A stretch of DNA of 64,000 nucleotides from Enterococcus gilvus ATCC BAA-350 (GCF_000407545.1 NZ_ASWH01000002.1:248001-312000); one strand, 5' to 3'; shown: positions 24,602 to 33,731, counted from the first letter of the stretch. The notes: a model not told the origin generated them from the sequence alone. Made by a program: numbers and translations.

Positions 24602-25756
24602 ATGATCGAAACGGAAGTCAAAGAATTAGAAGAATTAGTCACGACGATGCGCCGTGAGCTGCACCAAATCCCTGAATTGGGACTAGAGGAGACGCGCACG
24701 GCTGCTTATATTCGCGAGAAGCTGGCGGCTTTTGGTGTGACAGAGACCTATGAAGTAATCGAAACAGGAACGATCGCCGTCTTAAGAGGAAGCAAACCGG
24801 GAAAAACGATCGCCTTTCGTTCGGATATCGACGCGTTGCCAGTGGAGGAGCAGACCGGCTATGCGTTTGCATCCAAGACTCCGGGAAAAATGCACGCCTG
24901 TGGTCATGACGGCCATATGTCGACTTTACTAGGATTCATTGCCTATTTGCATAAGCATCCTGAAACGATCCAAGGAACACTAGTCTTTGTGTTCCAGCCA
25001 GCCGAAGAAGGACCTGGCGGGGCAGAATTGATCATGAAAGCGGGGATTCTTCAAAAACTTGGCGTGGAGGAAATCGTCGGCTTGCACGTATTTCCGGATC
25101 TGCCTGCTGGGAAAATTTCCTGCCGACCTGGACCGATGATGGCGCGGAATGCAGAAGTCACCATCACGATCAAAGGGGTCAGCACCCATGGCGCACAGCC
25201 GCAGCTAGGCGAAGATGCTATCGTCGCTGCCGGCGGTGTGATCTCTGGATTGAACAGTATTTTGGCGCGAAATATCGGTCCGCTGGATAACGTGGTTTTG
25301 ACCTTTGGGACGATCCATGGCGGCGAAGCGATGAATATCGTGGCGAAGGAAGTTGTTTTACATGGGACGATGCGGGCATTTGATGACAAGGTCTACGATG
25401 AAGTCGTTCGACGGACAACATTATTAGCTAGTGAAATCGCGAAGGGCTACGGGTGTGAAGCCGTAGTGGACTTTAACCACATGTATCGCGTCGTCGACAA
25501 TGACCCGAAGATGGTAGAGACGCTGGAGAAAGTCGCAGCGGACTATTATGTGGAGACACCGCCTTATTTGATCGCGGAGGATTTTTCGATGTATCAGCAG
25601 GAAATTCCCGGAATGTTTTTCTTTTTAGGCATTCGTGATGAAGCAAAGGGCTACACGCATCCGCTGCATAGCGGACAGATGAAATTTGATGAATTGAATC
25701 TCTTATTAGGGATTCAGACCTATGTCAACTTGATCGCTGGATTAAATGAACATTAA
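24602..25756 (+). CDS. N-acetyldiaminopimelate deacetylase (M20 amidohydrolase)
   Basis: About 384 residues, the length of B. subtilis YkuR (DapL). M20 metal ligands lie in MHACGHDGHMSTLLG and in the Glu pair FQPAEEGPGG, and a dimerisation domain spans about residues 175-285 (GVSTHGAQPQLGEDAI). It removes the acetyl group from N-acetyl-LL-diaminopimelate. The family also contains hippurate and indole-acetyl amino acid hydrolases; the placement directly before lysA and dapF decides the call. The start is uncertain: ATG 24602, 24590 and 24584 are all in frame, and the promoter excludes the earlier ones. Confidence 0.85.
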   Translation: MIETEVKELEELVTTMRRELHQIPELGLEETRTAAYIREKLAAFGVTETYEVIETGTIAVLRGSKPGKTIAFRSDIDALPVEEQTGYAFASKTPGKMHACGHDGHMSTLLGFIAYLHKHPETIQGTLVFVFQPAEEGPGGAELIMKAGILQKLGVEEIVGLHVFPDLPAGKISCRPGPMMARNAEVTITIKGVSTHGAQPQLGEDAIVAAGGVISGLNSILARNIGPLDNVVLTFGTIHGGEAMNIVAKEVVLHGTMRAFDDKVYDEVVRRTTLLASEIAKGYGCEAVVDFNHMYRVVDNDPKMVETLEKVAADYYVETPPYLIAEDFSMYQQEIPGMFFFLGIRDEAKGYTHPLHSGQMKFDELNLLLGIQTYVNLIAGLNEH

Positions 25757-25771
25757 TTAAGGGGGCTTATA

Positions 25772-27070
25772 ATGGACTTTGAAACAAAAAACGGACACTT
25801 GATGTGGGATGGCTGTGACACGGTCGCTCTGGCACAAGAATTTGGCACACCACTTTATGTTTTTTCACAAACGATGATCGAAGAGAAATGCCAGGAGTTG
25901 CAGCGAGATTTTGTTGAAAAATACGACAACGTGCGGGTAGCCTTTGCCAGCAAAGCCTTTTCGACGTTGGCGATGCTGAAAATCATCGAGAAGCAAGGCT
26001 TTTCGTTGGATGTCGTTTCTGATGGCGAGCTTTATACCGCTGTCAAAGCTGAGTTTCCCGCAGCGCACATTGAAATGAACGGCAACAACAAATCCATCGA
26101 AGAATTAGAGATGGCGATCGATTACGGGGTTGGACGAATCATTATCGACAGTCTGCAGGAAGTGGCTCTGATCGCAGCGATCGCAAAAGAAAAGCAGCGC
26201 GTCGTGGATATTCTTTTCCGCATCACGCCGGAGGTCAATGTCCAGACCCATTCCTTTATCTCGACGGGACAAAAGGACTCGAAATTCGGGATACCGATCG
26301 ATGAAGCGATTCTTTTCCCGCAAATCAAACAGGCAATCGAGACGCCTGAAGTCAATTTTCTAGGGTTTCATTTCCATGTCGGAAGTCAATTGTTCGATAA
26401 CGAAGCCCATCTAGCAGCAGTAGGGATCGCTTTGGATTTAGTGAGATTAGTGAAAGAGCGCTTTGATTATACGATCAAGGAGCTGAATTTCGGCGGCGGT
26501 TTTGGGGTTCGATACACGGATGCCGATCAGCCGAAGCCCTTCAGCTATTTTACGGACCCGATGATGGCGCAGGTTTTGGCGTTTTGCGAGGAAGAGCAAT
26601 TCCCACAGCCAGCCATCGTAATCGAACCAGGACGCAGCATCGTGGCCGAAGCCGGTATCAGCCTGCATAAGATCGGCGCGATCAAAGAGCTTCCGGGTCT
26701 GCGGAAATATGTGAGTATCGATGGCGGGATGACGGACAACATTCGTCCAGGACTGTACGAAGCGGAATACACAGGGATTTTAGCGAATAAAGCCGATCAG
26801 CCAGCCGCTGAAACAGTCACGGTCTCTGGGAAGGCTTGCGAAAGCACAGATATCCTTGTCAAAGACATCGAATTGCCGACAGTCGAAGCAGGCGATATTT
26901 TCGCGACTTTTTCAACGGGTGCATATGGTTATTCCATGGCCAGCAACTATAACAAATTGGCGATTCCGGCCGTTGTATTGACCAACGACGGACAAGCAGA
27001 ATGTATCGTAAAAAGACAAACATTGGATCAGATCATCCAAAATGAAGAGATTCCAAGTTTTTTGAAATGA
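25772..27070 (+). CDS. lysA: Diaminopimelate decarboxylase
   Basis: 432 residues, a fold-III PLP enzyme. The PLP Lys lies in VRVAFASKAFSTLAML, followed by FHFHVGSQ, the phosphate-binding NFGGGFG, VIEPGRSIV, and the C-terminal active-site KACESTDIL contributed across the dimer. It decarboxylates meso-diaminopimelate to lysine. It lies 15 bases after the deacetylase with a GGGGG-type site, and 9 bases before dapF. Confidence 0.95.
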   Translation: MDFETKNGHLMWDGCDTVALAQEFGTPLYVFSQTMIEEKCQELQRDFVEKYDNVRVAFASKAFSTLAMLKIIEKQGFSLDVVSDGELYTAVKAEFPAAHIEMNGNNKSIEELEMAIDYGVGRIIIDSLQEVALIAAIAKEKQRVVDILFRITPEVNVQTHSFISTGQKDSKFGIPIDEAILFPQIKQAIETPEVNFLGFHFHVGSQLFDNEAHLAAVGIALDLVRLVKERFDYTIKELNFGGGFGVRYTDADQPKPFSYFTDPMMAQVLAFCEEEQFPQPAIVIEPGRSIVAEAGISLHKIGAIKELPGLRKYVSIDGGMTDNIRPGLYEAEYTGILANKADQPAAETVTVSGKACESTDILVKDIELPTVEAGDIFATFSTGAYGYSMASNYNKLAIPAVVLTNDGQAECIVKRQTLDQIIQNEEIPSFLK

Positions 27071-27079
27071 GGCGAAAGA

Positions 27080-27907
27080 ATGGCTATTCCTTTTTATAAA
27101 ATACAAGGTGCTGGAAATGATTTTATTTTGATCGATAATCGTGGGCTAGGTTTTTCGACGGAGGAACTAACGAAGGTCGCAGCCCGTGTGTGTACTCGGC
27201 GTGTGTCGGTAGGTGCGGACACGTTGATCGCCGTTGAAGCCCCTCGCGGAACAGGTGATTTCTACGCGCGCTTCTTCAATGCCGACGGGTCGGAAGCGGA
27301 AATGTGCGGGAACGGTGCCCGCTGTGTCGCACGATGGGCCTACGAAACAAAGGCGGCGCAAGAAAAAATGACCATCGAAACCATCGCAGGGAATGTTCCG
27401 GCTGAACGGCTGGACAAACGGACGTATCGCGTCCAGTTGAATTCTCCGACGATCTTTGAAGCAGACAAAAAGATTCAAGTCGATGGCAAAGAAGTAACTG
27501 TCGATTATGTTGAATTAGGTGATCCGGGCATTCCTCACTTAGTCGTTCACTTCCCTGATCTGGCGATGACAGAGCTGGAAACGATGCTTGATTTTGCTAG
27601 AAAACTGCGCAACCACCCAGTCTTTCCAAAGGGTGCCAACGTGAATTTCTACGATGTTTTGCCAGACCAAACAGTGGTGGAACGAACCTACGAACGAGGA
27701 GTAGAAGAGTTTACCTTAGCTTGCGGAACAGGCACAGGGTCAACAGCCTATGCATTGAATAAAAAGAAGATCGTCGCAGTCGAACCCGCGGTGATCGAAG
27801 TCCTTGGCGGGCAGCTTCAAGTAGAGGTGACAGGAGAAGACTTATACTTGATTGGCGACACGAACCTCGTTGCTGAAGGGACGATAGTAGACGAAGATTT
27901 CGTATAA
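27080..27907 (+). CDS. dapF: Diaminopimelate epimerase
   Basis: 275 residues with both catalytic Cys: EMCGNGARC and LACGTGTGS. It opens KIQGAGNDFILID, as in the family, and converts LL- to meso-diaminopimelate. In biochemical order it acts before LysA although it is the last gene of the operon. A terminator follows the stop. The acetyl-diaminopimelate aminotransferase needed between DapH and the deacetylase is not in the window. Confidence 0.95.
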   Translation: MAIPFYKIQGAGNDFILIDNRGLGFSTEELTKVAARVCTRRVSVGADTLIAVEAPRGTGDFYARFFNADGSEAEMCGNGARCVARWAYETKAAQEKMTIETIAGNVPAERLDKRTYRVQLNSPTIFEADKKIQVDGKEVTVDYVELGDPGIPHLVVHFPDLAMTELETMLDFARKLRNHPVFPKGANVNFYDVLPDQTVVERTYERGVEEFTLACGTGTGSTAYALNKKKIVAVEPAVIEVLGGQLQVEVTGEDLYLIGDTNLVAEGTIVDEDFV

Positions 27908-27945
27908 AAAAACAACGACCAATAATTTTGGTCGTTGTTTTTTTG
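27908..27945 (+). terminator. lysA-dapF terminator
   Basis: AACAACGACC (27911-27920) and GGTCGTTGTT (27930-27939), then T residues. Confidence 0.9.
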
Positions 27946-28120
27946 TTATTTAATTTTCGCTTTGTCTCTATCGATGAGTTGGAAAATATTTATTCAATAA
28001 TGTTTGTAAATTTAAAAAATAAAAGTATTTCATTGGGTATTTACAAGAGCGTTATTTTAGTATTATCCTAAGTGTATAAAAAACACAGGAAGCGATTTCT
28101 TGAAAATGGAGGATGGGAAC

Positions 28121-29128
28121 ATGGATGTTAAAAAATTAGGCACACGGCAGTTATTCTTGATGAAACGAGAGTCTTTGGAGAAGAAGATCGTGACTTACTA
28201 AGAACAATCCGGTGACGCAAATTCTGTGATCGAGTATTTGGTTGCGGTCATGGTGCGTAATTCGCTGAATTTGACTGGGGCTTTTTCTTTTCTCTGCAAA
28301 GACCTGCTTCGGGATCTCTTTTTAACAGTCGAGCCGACAGATACCCTGCGCCTCTTTCTGCCCTTTTTCAAGGAATACTTTGAATCCAAAGAATGGGAAG
28401 GCTTGATCAAACAGTATTTTGGAAGCCCTTCCGAGTATTTTTCCCAGACTGAAATGATCCGCTCCTTCAAGAATGCCTTTGAAAAACAGGGCAGTTTGGA
28501 CCTTTACAGAGAGGGGCTTGTGTATGACATTCGTTCCCGTTTTGAAGATGCGGCGGGCAAGCGCCATCTGTTGACGATTCGCGATGTCGATCCTAACAAA
28601 GAGGAGACATTGGTGGCGGAAATTCTGGAAGTGTTGACCTTACTAAGCATCTTTGAAGTAGACGGCGTCCGAAAATTCGTGGCATTGGTCGATTATAAAG
28701 GCGGCGGTCACGTGGAGACGACTTCCTACAAAGTGGGGAAAGCCAAACAAATAGAAGAGGATACTGTCGTTGAAGAAGCGCCTACAAACACAAAGACCAA
28801 AAAACAGCCAGTAGTCGCTGCCGCCGCAGAGCCAATTACTACAACAACTCCATCGCCGAAAAAATCCAATAAGCTGTCTTACGAAGAAGCCGCGGCGATC
28901 GTCGAGGCGGAGTATCCGTTGCCGGGGGAAGAAGCTTCGAGCACAGAAAGTCCGTCCCATAACGCCGCCGATCTCCCGCCCAAACCGACGTCCTCCTACG
29001 TGCGTTTCGATAAGACACCTGAGCAAGTAGAGGAAGAGCAGCGACAGAAAAACCTCAAACGAAGACTGGATAAGCAGCAGGGGAAGAAAAAGGACAGCCG
29101 AACCAAGCGGAATAGGAAACGAAAATGA
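28121..29128 (+). pseudogene. Unknown gene interrupted by an in-frame TAA at 28199-28201
   Basis: ATG 28121 has an excellent ribosome site (GGAGGA, 8 bases before) and encodes MDVKKLGTRQLFLMKRESLE and six more residues before TAA at 28199. The same frame then stays open without a stop to 29128 (over 300 codons), and no ribosome site precedes the first later start, GTG 28226. The downstream part has a globular N-terminal region (FLCKDLLRDLFLTVEPTD), then a low-complexity Pro/Thr/Glu region and a strongly basic tail (GKKKDSRTKRNRKRK). A single base change would restore one protein of about 335 residues. The family is not recognised. It could be a recent pseudogene, a read error or readthrough. 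Confidence 0.65.
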
Positions 29129-29292
29129 TGACGGTTCACGCCGCTAGCGTAAAATCGTGTTTCTTTTATGCAGACTTTAGAAAAAATAGCTGCTATCCTA
29201 TCATCCTCCGCAGGACGTTAACGGGTTAACGGTCGGAATTCTTTTGTCGTTCTTCCTTTGTGAGGAGAACACGGCGGTTTTGTTCTTCTTTA

Positions 29293-29321
29293 TTGACGCG
29301 AAATTTCGTAGGACGTATCAT
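29293..29321 (+). promoter_or_regulatory. Promoter of the hydroxyacid dehydrogenase
   Basis: -35 TTGACG (29293-29298), 17-base spacer, -10 TATCAT (29316-29321). About 60 bases upstream, two adjacent GTTAACGG copies near 29217-29233 may be a regulator site. Confidence 0.75.
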
Positions 29322-29351
29322 GAAGGGAGTACAAGCTACGAGGAGGCCGAC

Positions 29352-30251
29352 ATGAAAATATTTAAGAAAATGGTGGCGATCGAGCCAACCAAATTATTGC
29401 CTGAATGGGACGAGAAACTAAAAGCGCTGGCAGAGGAAACGGTCTTTTACGAGGACATCCCCGCAGATACAGCCACAGTCATCGAGCGAATCGGCGATGC
29501 TGATTGCGTGATGCTGAGCTTCACCAGTTCTATTGATAAGGAAGCGTTGGAGGCGTGTCCGAACATTCGTTATATCGGTATTTGCGCGAGTCTGTATGCG
29601 CCGGAGAATGCCAATGTCGATATTCGCTATGCAGAGGAAAAAGGCATCGTTGTGACTGGCGTGCGGGATTACGGCGATGAAGGCGTAAAGGAATACGCCA
29701 TCAGTGAATTGGTTCGTCTGCTGCAAGGTCGCGGGCCTGCAATGTGGAAAGAAGAACCAATGGAATTGACCGATGTGAAGGTTGGGATCGTTGGAATGGG
29801 AACAGTCGGAAGTCTGCTTGCACGCACGATGGACTTTTTCGGGATGGACGTCAATTACTACAGCCGTACGCGGAAGCCAGACATCGAAAAAGAGCTGACG
29901 ATGACTTATTTGCCGCTTGATGAATTACTTGGAAAAGTAGATATCGTGATCACCTGCTTAAATAAGAACGTGGTCTTATTAGACAAAGCTGCTTTTCAAA
30001 CATTTGGCAACGGAAAGATCTTGATGAACGTATCCATCGCACCTTCTCATGAAGTGCCAGCGTTAAAAGAATGGTTAGAGCACGGGGATAATTACGCCTT
30101 CAGCGATACGGAGGCTGGTTTAGGAGCAGAAGTCATTGGTTTGCCAAATGTCTTTGCTGGAAAAACCAATGCGGGACTAACGTCGATGGCGAAGGTTCGC
30201 CTGGCGCAAAAAGTCATTGGGAATATCGAGACGTTTCAAGCGAAAAATTGA
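29352..30251 (+). CDS. D-2-hydroxyacid dehydrogenase family protein
   Basis: 299 residues. The N-terminal catalytic half is followed by the NAD-binding fold VGIVGMGTVGSLLARTMDFFGM and KVDIVITCLNKNVVLLDKAAF. The family substrate loop and C-terminal part are shorter than in D-lactate dehydrogenase. The Arg and Glu positions are plausible (near YIGICAS and DTEAGLGAEV), but the catalytic His is not clear to me. The likely reaction is NAD(P)H-linked reduction of a 2-oxo acid. ATG 29352 follows GAGGAGG; the longer frame to 29244 crosses the promoter. Monocistronic, with a terminator. Confidence 0.75.
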   Translation: MKIFKKMVAIEPTKLLPEWDEKLKALAEETVFYEDIPADTATVIERIGDADCVMLSFTSSIDKEALEACPNIRYIGICASLYAPENANVDIRYAEEKGIVVTGVRDYGDEGVKEYAISELVRLLQGRGPAMWKEEPMELTDVKVGIVGMGTVGSLLARTMDFFGMDVNYYSRTRKPDIEKELTMTYLPLDELLGKVDIVITCLNKNVVLLDKAAFQTFGNGKILMNVSIAPSHEVPALKEWLEHGDNYAFSDTEAGLGAEVIGLPNVFAGKTNAGLTSMAKVRLAQKVIGNIETFQAKN

Positions 30252-30266
30252 TTGATGGAATGATAG

Positions 30267-30298
30267 GACTCCAGCGTGAGCGCTGGGGTCTTTTTTAT
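30267..30298 (+). terminator. Terminator after the dehydrogenase
   Basis: GACTCCAGCG and CGCTGGGGTC with one G-T pair, then six T. Confidence 0.85.
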
Positions 30299-30400
30299 GT
30301 CCAACGCCACAGCGAACAACCTCCTGTCAAAAGACGTCACATCAAATGTTTCTTTTTTGAAATTATTTGCAGTTGATGTAAGAAAATATAACATAAGTTA

Positions 30401-30429
30401 TTGAAAACGGCATAAAATCCCGCTATGAT
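30401..30429 (+). promoter_or_regulatory. Promoter of the 54-aa gene
   Basis: -35 TTGAAA (30401-30406), 17-base spacer, -10 TATGAT (30424-30429). Confidence 0.75.
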
Positions 30430-30481
30430 GGATAAATGAAGAGACACTCGTTGGAATGATAGGAAGAAAAGGGGAAGCGAT

Positions 30482-30646
30482 ATGGAACGCCAATACTTAG
30501 TTCAAGTAGAAACGATCATCGGGGAAATGACTGAAGAGACCTTTCGGACACATCGTGAAGCGCTGTGTTATGCGACCAATTACCAAAGAGTAAAGAAAAG
30601 CAAAGTATTCAGATCAGGGGAAGTCGTTCATCATGTTACCTATTAA
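30482..30646 (+). CDS. Hypothetical small protein, 54 aa
   Basis: Short soluble basic protein beginning MERQYLVQVETIIGEMTEE and ending VVHHVTY. It has a good promoter 53 bases upstream, AAAGGGGAAG before ATG 30482, and a terminator just after the stop, all of which support a real gene. No family is recognised; the pattern of two beta strands, a helix and a strand looks like a compact single domain. Confidence 0.65.
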   Translation: MERQYLVQVETIIGEMTEETFRTHREALCYATNYQRVKKSKVFRSGEVVHHVTY

Positions 30647-30662
30647 GAAAGCTTCTAAAAGC

Positions 30663-30703
30663 AAAAAAAGAGGGAGACGTCTACGGACGAATCCCTCTTT
30701 TGC
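30663..30703. terminator. Bidirectional terminator overlapping the rarD-like 3' end
   Basis: AAAGAGGGA (30667-30675) and TCCCTCTTT (30692-30700). On the minus strand the hairpin starts within the last codons of the EamA exporter and a run of T follows. Confidence 0.8.
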
Positions 30704-31571
30704 GTGTTTCGATAAGATTTCCTACTACGAAAATCAGTATGCCTAACCAGATAAACGCGAAGGCAATAAATTGCGGCAACTGGTAGGGCTCATGGAATAG
30801 AAAGATCGCCATCGCCAGCATGATCGTTGGGTTGACGTATTGCAAAAAGCCGAGTGTGATATACGAAAGTTTTTTCACCGCCGTCGCAAAGAGCAGCAAC
30901 GGGATCGCCGTAACGATGCCGGCTCCGATCAGCAGCCAATTCGTAGTGGCGGGATACTGCATAAAGCCTACCGGTGAAACAACGAATAAATAAATCAACG
31001 CGATCGGGGCGATGATCAGTGTTTCAAGAGTAATACTTGTCGCTGCACTCAAATCCAATTGTTTCTTAGTCACGCCATACAAACAAAAACTTGCTGCAAG
31101 GAAAATCGAGTTAAAGGGAAAGACCCCCGTTTGAATCGTCAGCAGCACGACGCCCGCAAAAGCGGAGAGACTGGCTAATTTCGCCTGCTTCGTCAAAGGC
31201 TCCTTTAGGTAGATCGCGCCAGCGAGGACGTTCAGCAGGGGATTGATATAATAGCCCAAACTAGCCTGCTGGACTTGTCCGATCGAAACAGTATAGATAT
31301 AGATTCCCCAATTGAGGGAAATAAAAATCGCGGCAACAATAATAGCAAGTGTCTTTTTTTTACTTTTTAGCAGCGCTTTGACCTCTTGGAGAAACCCGGG
31401 GACTTTTCGGAAAACGATCAAGTAAAGAGTCATGAAGACCAGAGACCAGATGATCCGATAAAAAAGAATGTCGACGGGACCGACATTTCCCAATAATTTC
31501 CAATAGAGGGGAAGGATGCCCCAAAGAATGTACGCGCTGAACCCATAAACCAACCCTGAATCTTTTTTCAT
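30681..31571 (-). CDS. rarD: RarD-type EamA family transporter
   Basis: 296 residues with ten membrane segments and the RarD signature at the start (GLVYGFSAYILWGILPLYWKLL, DILFYRIIWSLVF). It includes QQASLGYYINPLLNVLAGAIYLKE and a matching second half (TLGFLQYVNPTIMLAMAIFLF). The DMT superfamily exports or imports small metabolites; the RarD substrate is not settled. ATG 31571 follows AAGGAGG. It is transcribed alone toward the shared terminator. Confidence 0.8.
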   Translation of the reverse strand: MKKDSGLVYGFSAYILWGILPLYWKLLGNVGPVDILFYRIIWSLVFMTLYLIVFRKVPGFLQEVKALLKSKKKTLAIIVAAIFISLNWGIYIYTVSIGQVQQASLGYYINPLLNVLAGAIYLKEPLTKQAKLASLSAFAGVVLLTIQTGVFPFNSIFLAASFCLYGVTKKQLDLSAATSITLETLIIAPIALIYLFVVSPVGFMQYPATTNWLLIGAGIVTAIPLLLFATAVKKLSYITLGFLQYVNPTIMLAMAIFLFHEPYQLPQFIAFAFIWLGILIFVVGNLIETRKRGIRP

Positions 31572-31671
31572 TGAAACCTCCTTAGTTCCGTCATGTTCAC
31601 TTAGTTTAACATAAACGCTCAAGAGAATTTATAGAAAAAAGCAGCTTTGATGAATCAAAGGGAAGATTTTT

Positions 31672-32319
31672 TTAGCCGTCAAGTTCTGTCTTCAAATTAT
31701 CGAAAAACGAATGAAGGTATTTTTGGACAAAAAGAAACACGCGGCAGCCAATGTACAGACTTCCCGCTAAAAGAATCAGCACGTGGATCTTGTGATCAAT
31801 GTGAAACGTCGCGACAATCACCTTCAGCGATCCGAACGAAAGGGAATAGTGAAAAAGCTTTTCCAAAACGAGCTCCGCCGACAATGCACCGATCATTAAG
31901 GAAGAAAGCGCGACGTAAATGGACTGAAGCGAAAATTCCAAGCTGATGAAGGGGGTCGTTTCACCAAGGAGACTCATGGTTTTAAAAGACGCACGCTGGT
32001 CGTTCGCCATATGAAAAAACAATCGCCGAATCGCGCTCAGAGTCACTATCAGACAAAGCACCGCTAAAAAGGTAGAGCAATGTTTAAAAACAGTCGTCAG
32101 CATTCCGCTGGGGGAGATCAGATCCATGATGGCCATGCCGCCGTGACTCGCGGCTTCTCTGACTGCGTGGTCGTGCCAGTGGGAGAAGAACAGACTGATG
32201 GTGAGAAAGGAAAAGGCGATGAAGGAGGACAAGCAGCTCAAGGCGAGTGACGCTAGAATACCGGAGCTGCGGGTCAAATTTTTGATCGAATTTTCCAATA
32301 AATAATAGAGTTTGATCAT
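31672..32319 (-). CDS. Small FtsX-like membrane protein, no ATPase partner
   Basis: 215 residues with four membrane segments: near residue 25-45, then an external loop of about 40 residues, then three segments in the C-terminal half. This is the layout of FtsX-type permeases but much smaller, and the sequence match is weak. No ATPase gene adjoins it. GAGG precedes ATG 32319. It may be a diverged or solitary permease domain; a function cannot be given. Confidence 0.5.
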   Translation of the reverse strand: MIKLYYLLENSIKNLTRSSGILASLALSCLSSFIAFSFLTISLFFSHWHDHAVREAASHGGMAIMDLISPSGMLTTVFKHCSTFLAVLCLIVTLSAIRRLFFHMANDQRASFKTMSLLGETTPFISLEFSLQSIYVALSSLMIGALSAELVLEKLFHYSLSFGSLKVIVATFHIDHKIHVLILLAGSLYIGCRVFLFVQKYLHSFFDNLKTELDG

Positions 32320-32376
32320 GTGGATACCTCGTTTCAGATAGAGATAGTCAAAAAAGCCATTCAGACGAGTGAATGG

Positions 32377-32634
32377 CTAGGGATTGGAACGATTTTTTTT
32401 GTAGGAAAAAAACAAAGCGGCGCCAACGACGACACCATAATATAAAATGGGCAAAAGCGGCGTCTCCACATTGTCAAAGGAATAATAATAGAAAACGAGT
32501 GAGCCACCAGAGAAAACAAAGGTAGCGAGCATTTGCAGTAAAGAGGGATTTTTCTTGACTAATGCGAGAGTGTAAGGACCTAGGACAGCACCCAGCAGGC
32601 AAAGCAGAAAAGCAACAACATCTCTTGTCAGCAT
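32377..32634 (-). CDS. Hypothetical small membrane protein, 85 aa
   Basis: Three hydrophobic segments (VAFLLCLLGAVLGPYTLALV, LATFVFSGGSLVFYYYSF, LPILYYGVVVGAALFFSY) and a basic tail. AGGA lies 8 bases before ATG 32634. The family is not recognised. It lies 57 bases upstream of the FtsX-like gene in the same direction and may share its transcript. Confidence 0.55.
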   Translation of the reverse strand: MLTRDVVAFLLCLLGAVLGPYTLALVKKNPSLLQMLATFVFSGGSLVFYYYSFDNVETPLLPILYYGVVVGAALFFSYKKNRSNP

Positions 32635-32723
32635 CGTAACATCCTACTTTTTCACGTATTCGTTTGGAAAAATGCCAGTAATCGGCTCACAAATAGTATA
32701 GCATGCAGAGGCGCACTCAGGGT

Positions 32724-32753
32724 AAAAAAAATAGAGACACACGGTCTCTATTT
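32724..32753 (-). terminator. Terminator of the HdeD-like gene
   Basis: AATAGAGAC and GTCTCTATT around a 5-base loop; on the minus strand a T run follows. Confidence 0.85.
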
Positions 32754-32762
32754 CTCGCTTGA

Positions 32763-33281
32763 TTAAAATGCATACGCGATAAGTGAAATACCTGCCATCA
32801 TAAAGTAGAAGCCTACTAGGAAGGCAAGGGTAAGAGCGGAAGTCAAAGGATTGAATAAAAGCATGAATCCTAAGATAACGCCGATCACGTCGATCACGAT
32901 GTGGAACCAGTAATAGCCGGTGCTTCCAAGTTTGTAAATGCTCGCTGTAAGGAGACCGACGATCGAATCGAAGAGAAACCAAATCGCAAAAACAAATGGC
33001 AAAGCGACCAATCCAGCAGTGATGTTGAATAAGAAGAAAATACCGATCAAGATATCAACGACTCCTAAAACCATCATCAACGTAGATTTTTGATTCGTAA
33101 ATTCGTGAAGTTTACGTCTAAAGAATAATTCAAAGAGTCCTTTTAAAATTGCTGAAAAAGCAAAGACATAAACAATGGCAACGAGACTGCTTCCTGGATC
33201 TCTAAATGCAGCAAGAGAAACGAGAATAAAAAGAATCCCCATCAAAAAATAAGGCCAGCTAAAGGTTGTTTTTCTTTCCAT
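32763..33281 (-). CDS. HdeD/DUF308 family membrane protein
   Basis: 172 residues with six membrane segments arranged as three hairpins, each about 50 residues. The repeated G--L---G--------P pattern of the HdeD/DUF308 family is visible (LMGILFILVSLAAFRDP, VLGVVDILIGIFFLFN, VIGVILGFMLLFNPLTS). HdeD is linked to acid resistance in E. coli; in Firmicutes the role is unknown. ATG 33281 follows GGGGGTG; the longer frame to 33344 has no site. Monocistronic. Confidence 0.75.
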   Translation of the reverse strand: MERKTTFSWPYFLMGILFILVSLAAFRDPGSSLVAIVYVFAFSAILKGLFELFFRRKLHEFTNQKSTLMMVLGVVDILIGIFFLFNITAGLVALPFVFAIWFLFDSIVGLLTASIYKLGSTGYYWFHIVIDVIGVILGFMLLFNPLTSALTLAFLVGFYFMMAGISLIAYAF

Positions 33282-33386
33282 ATTTTTCACCCCCTTGAAA
33301 AAATAGTACCACTTACTGAAAAAATATGAAAAGAAAACGATCACTCGTCAGAAAATAAACCGTTCTCATAGAAGGAAAGGGAATTT

Positions 33387-33560
33387 TTATTGGTTTTGTC
33401 CATGCTTGATGGCTTTAAAGGCATTGATCCCAAAAGAGATCAGAAAGAAAAAGCTCGCCCATTTGAAGATTGGGCCTTCTTGAAACGCAAAAAACAGCGA
33501 GACGAAAAAATAAGAAAGCGCAATGTAGAAGTAGGGGTTGTGCAGCCCTTTGAATTTCAT
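33387..33560 (-). CDS. Hypothetical small membrane protein, 57 aa
   Basis: Two membrane segments (YFYIALSYFFVSLFFAFQ, FKWASFFFLISFGINAFKA) and a basic tail. GAGGTGA lies 6 bases before ATG 33560. It lies about 100 bases upstream of the HdeD-like gene, in the same direction. Family unknown. Confidence 0.6.
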   Translation of the reverse strand: MKFKGLHNPYFYIALSYFFVSLFFAFQEGPIFKWASFFFLISFGINAFKAIKHGQNQ

Positions 33561-33690
33561 GATACTCACCTCTTTTAAGGCAGTATAAAGGTTTGAAGAG
33601 GCGCCGTCAAAATGTAGGACTTTCCGACAACAAGTGCCGATAAGCTAGGAACGAGAAGGAGCTATTTGCCAGAAGAAGAACTCCGCAAAA

Positions 33691-33724
33691 AAACACACTG
33701 CATTGAAAAGATGCAGTGTGTTTG
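33691..33724. terminator. Bidirectional terminator
   Basis: AAACACACTGCAT and ATGCAGTGTGTTT, 13 bp perfect, with T or A runs at both sides. It mainly serves the acetyltransferase on the minus strand. Confidence 0.85.
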
Positions 33725-33731
33725 AGCTGAA

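Noticed and set aside
32644..32982. 112-codon minus-strand frame overlapping the HdeD-like gene
   Set aside because: A different frame of the same strand inside a well-supported gene; it reads through that gene's terminator.
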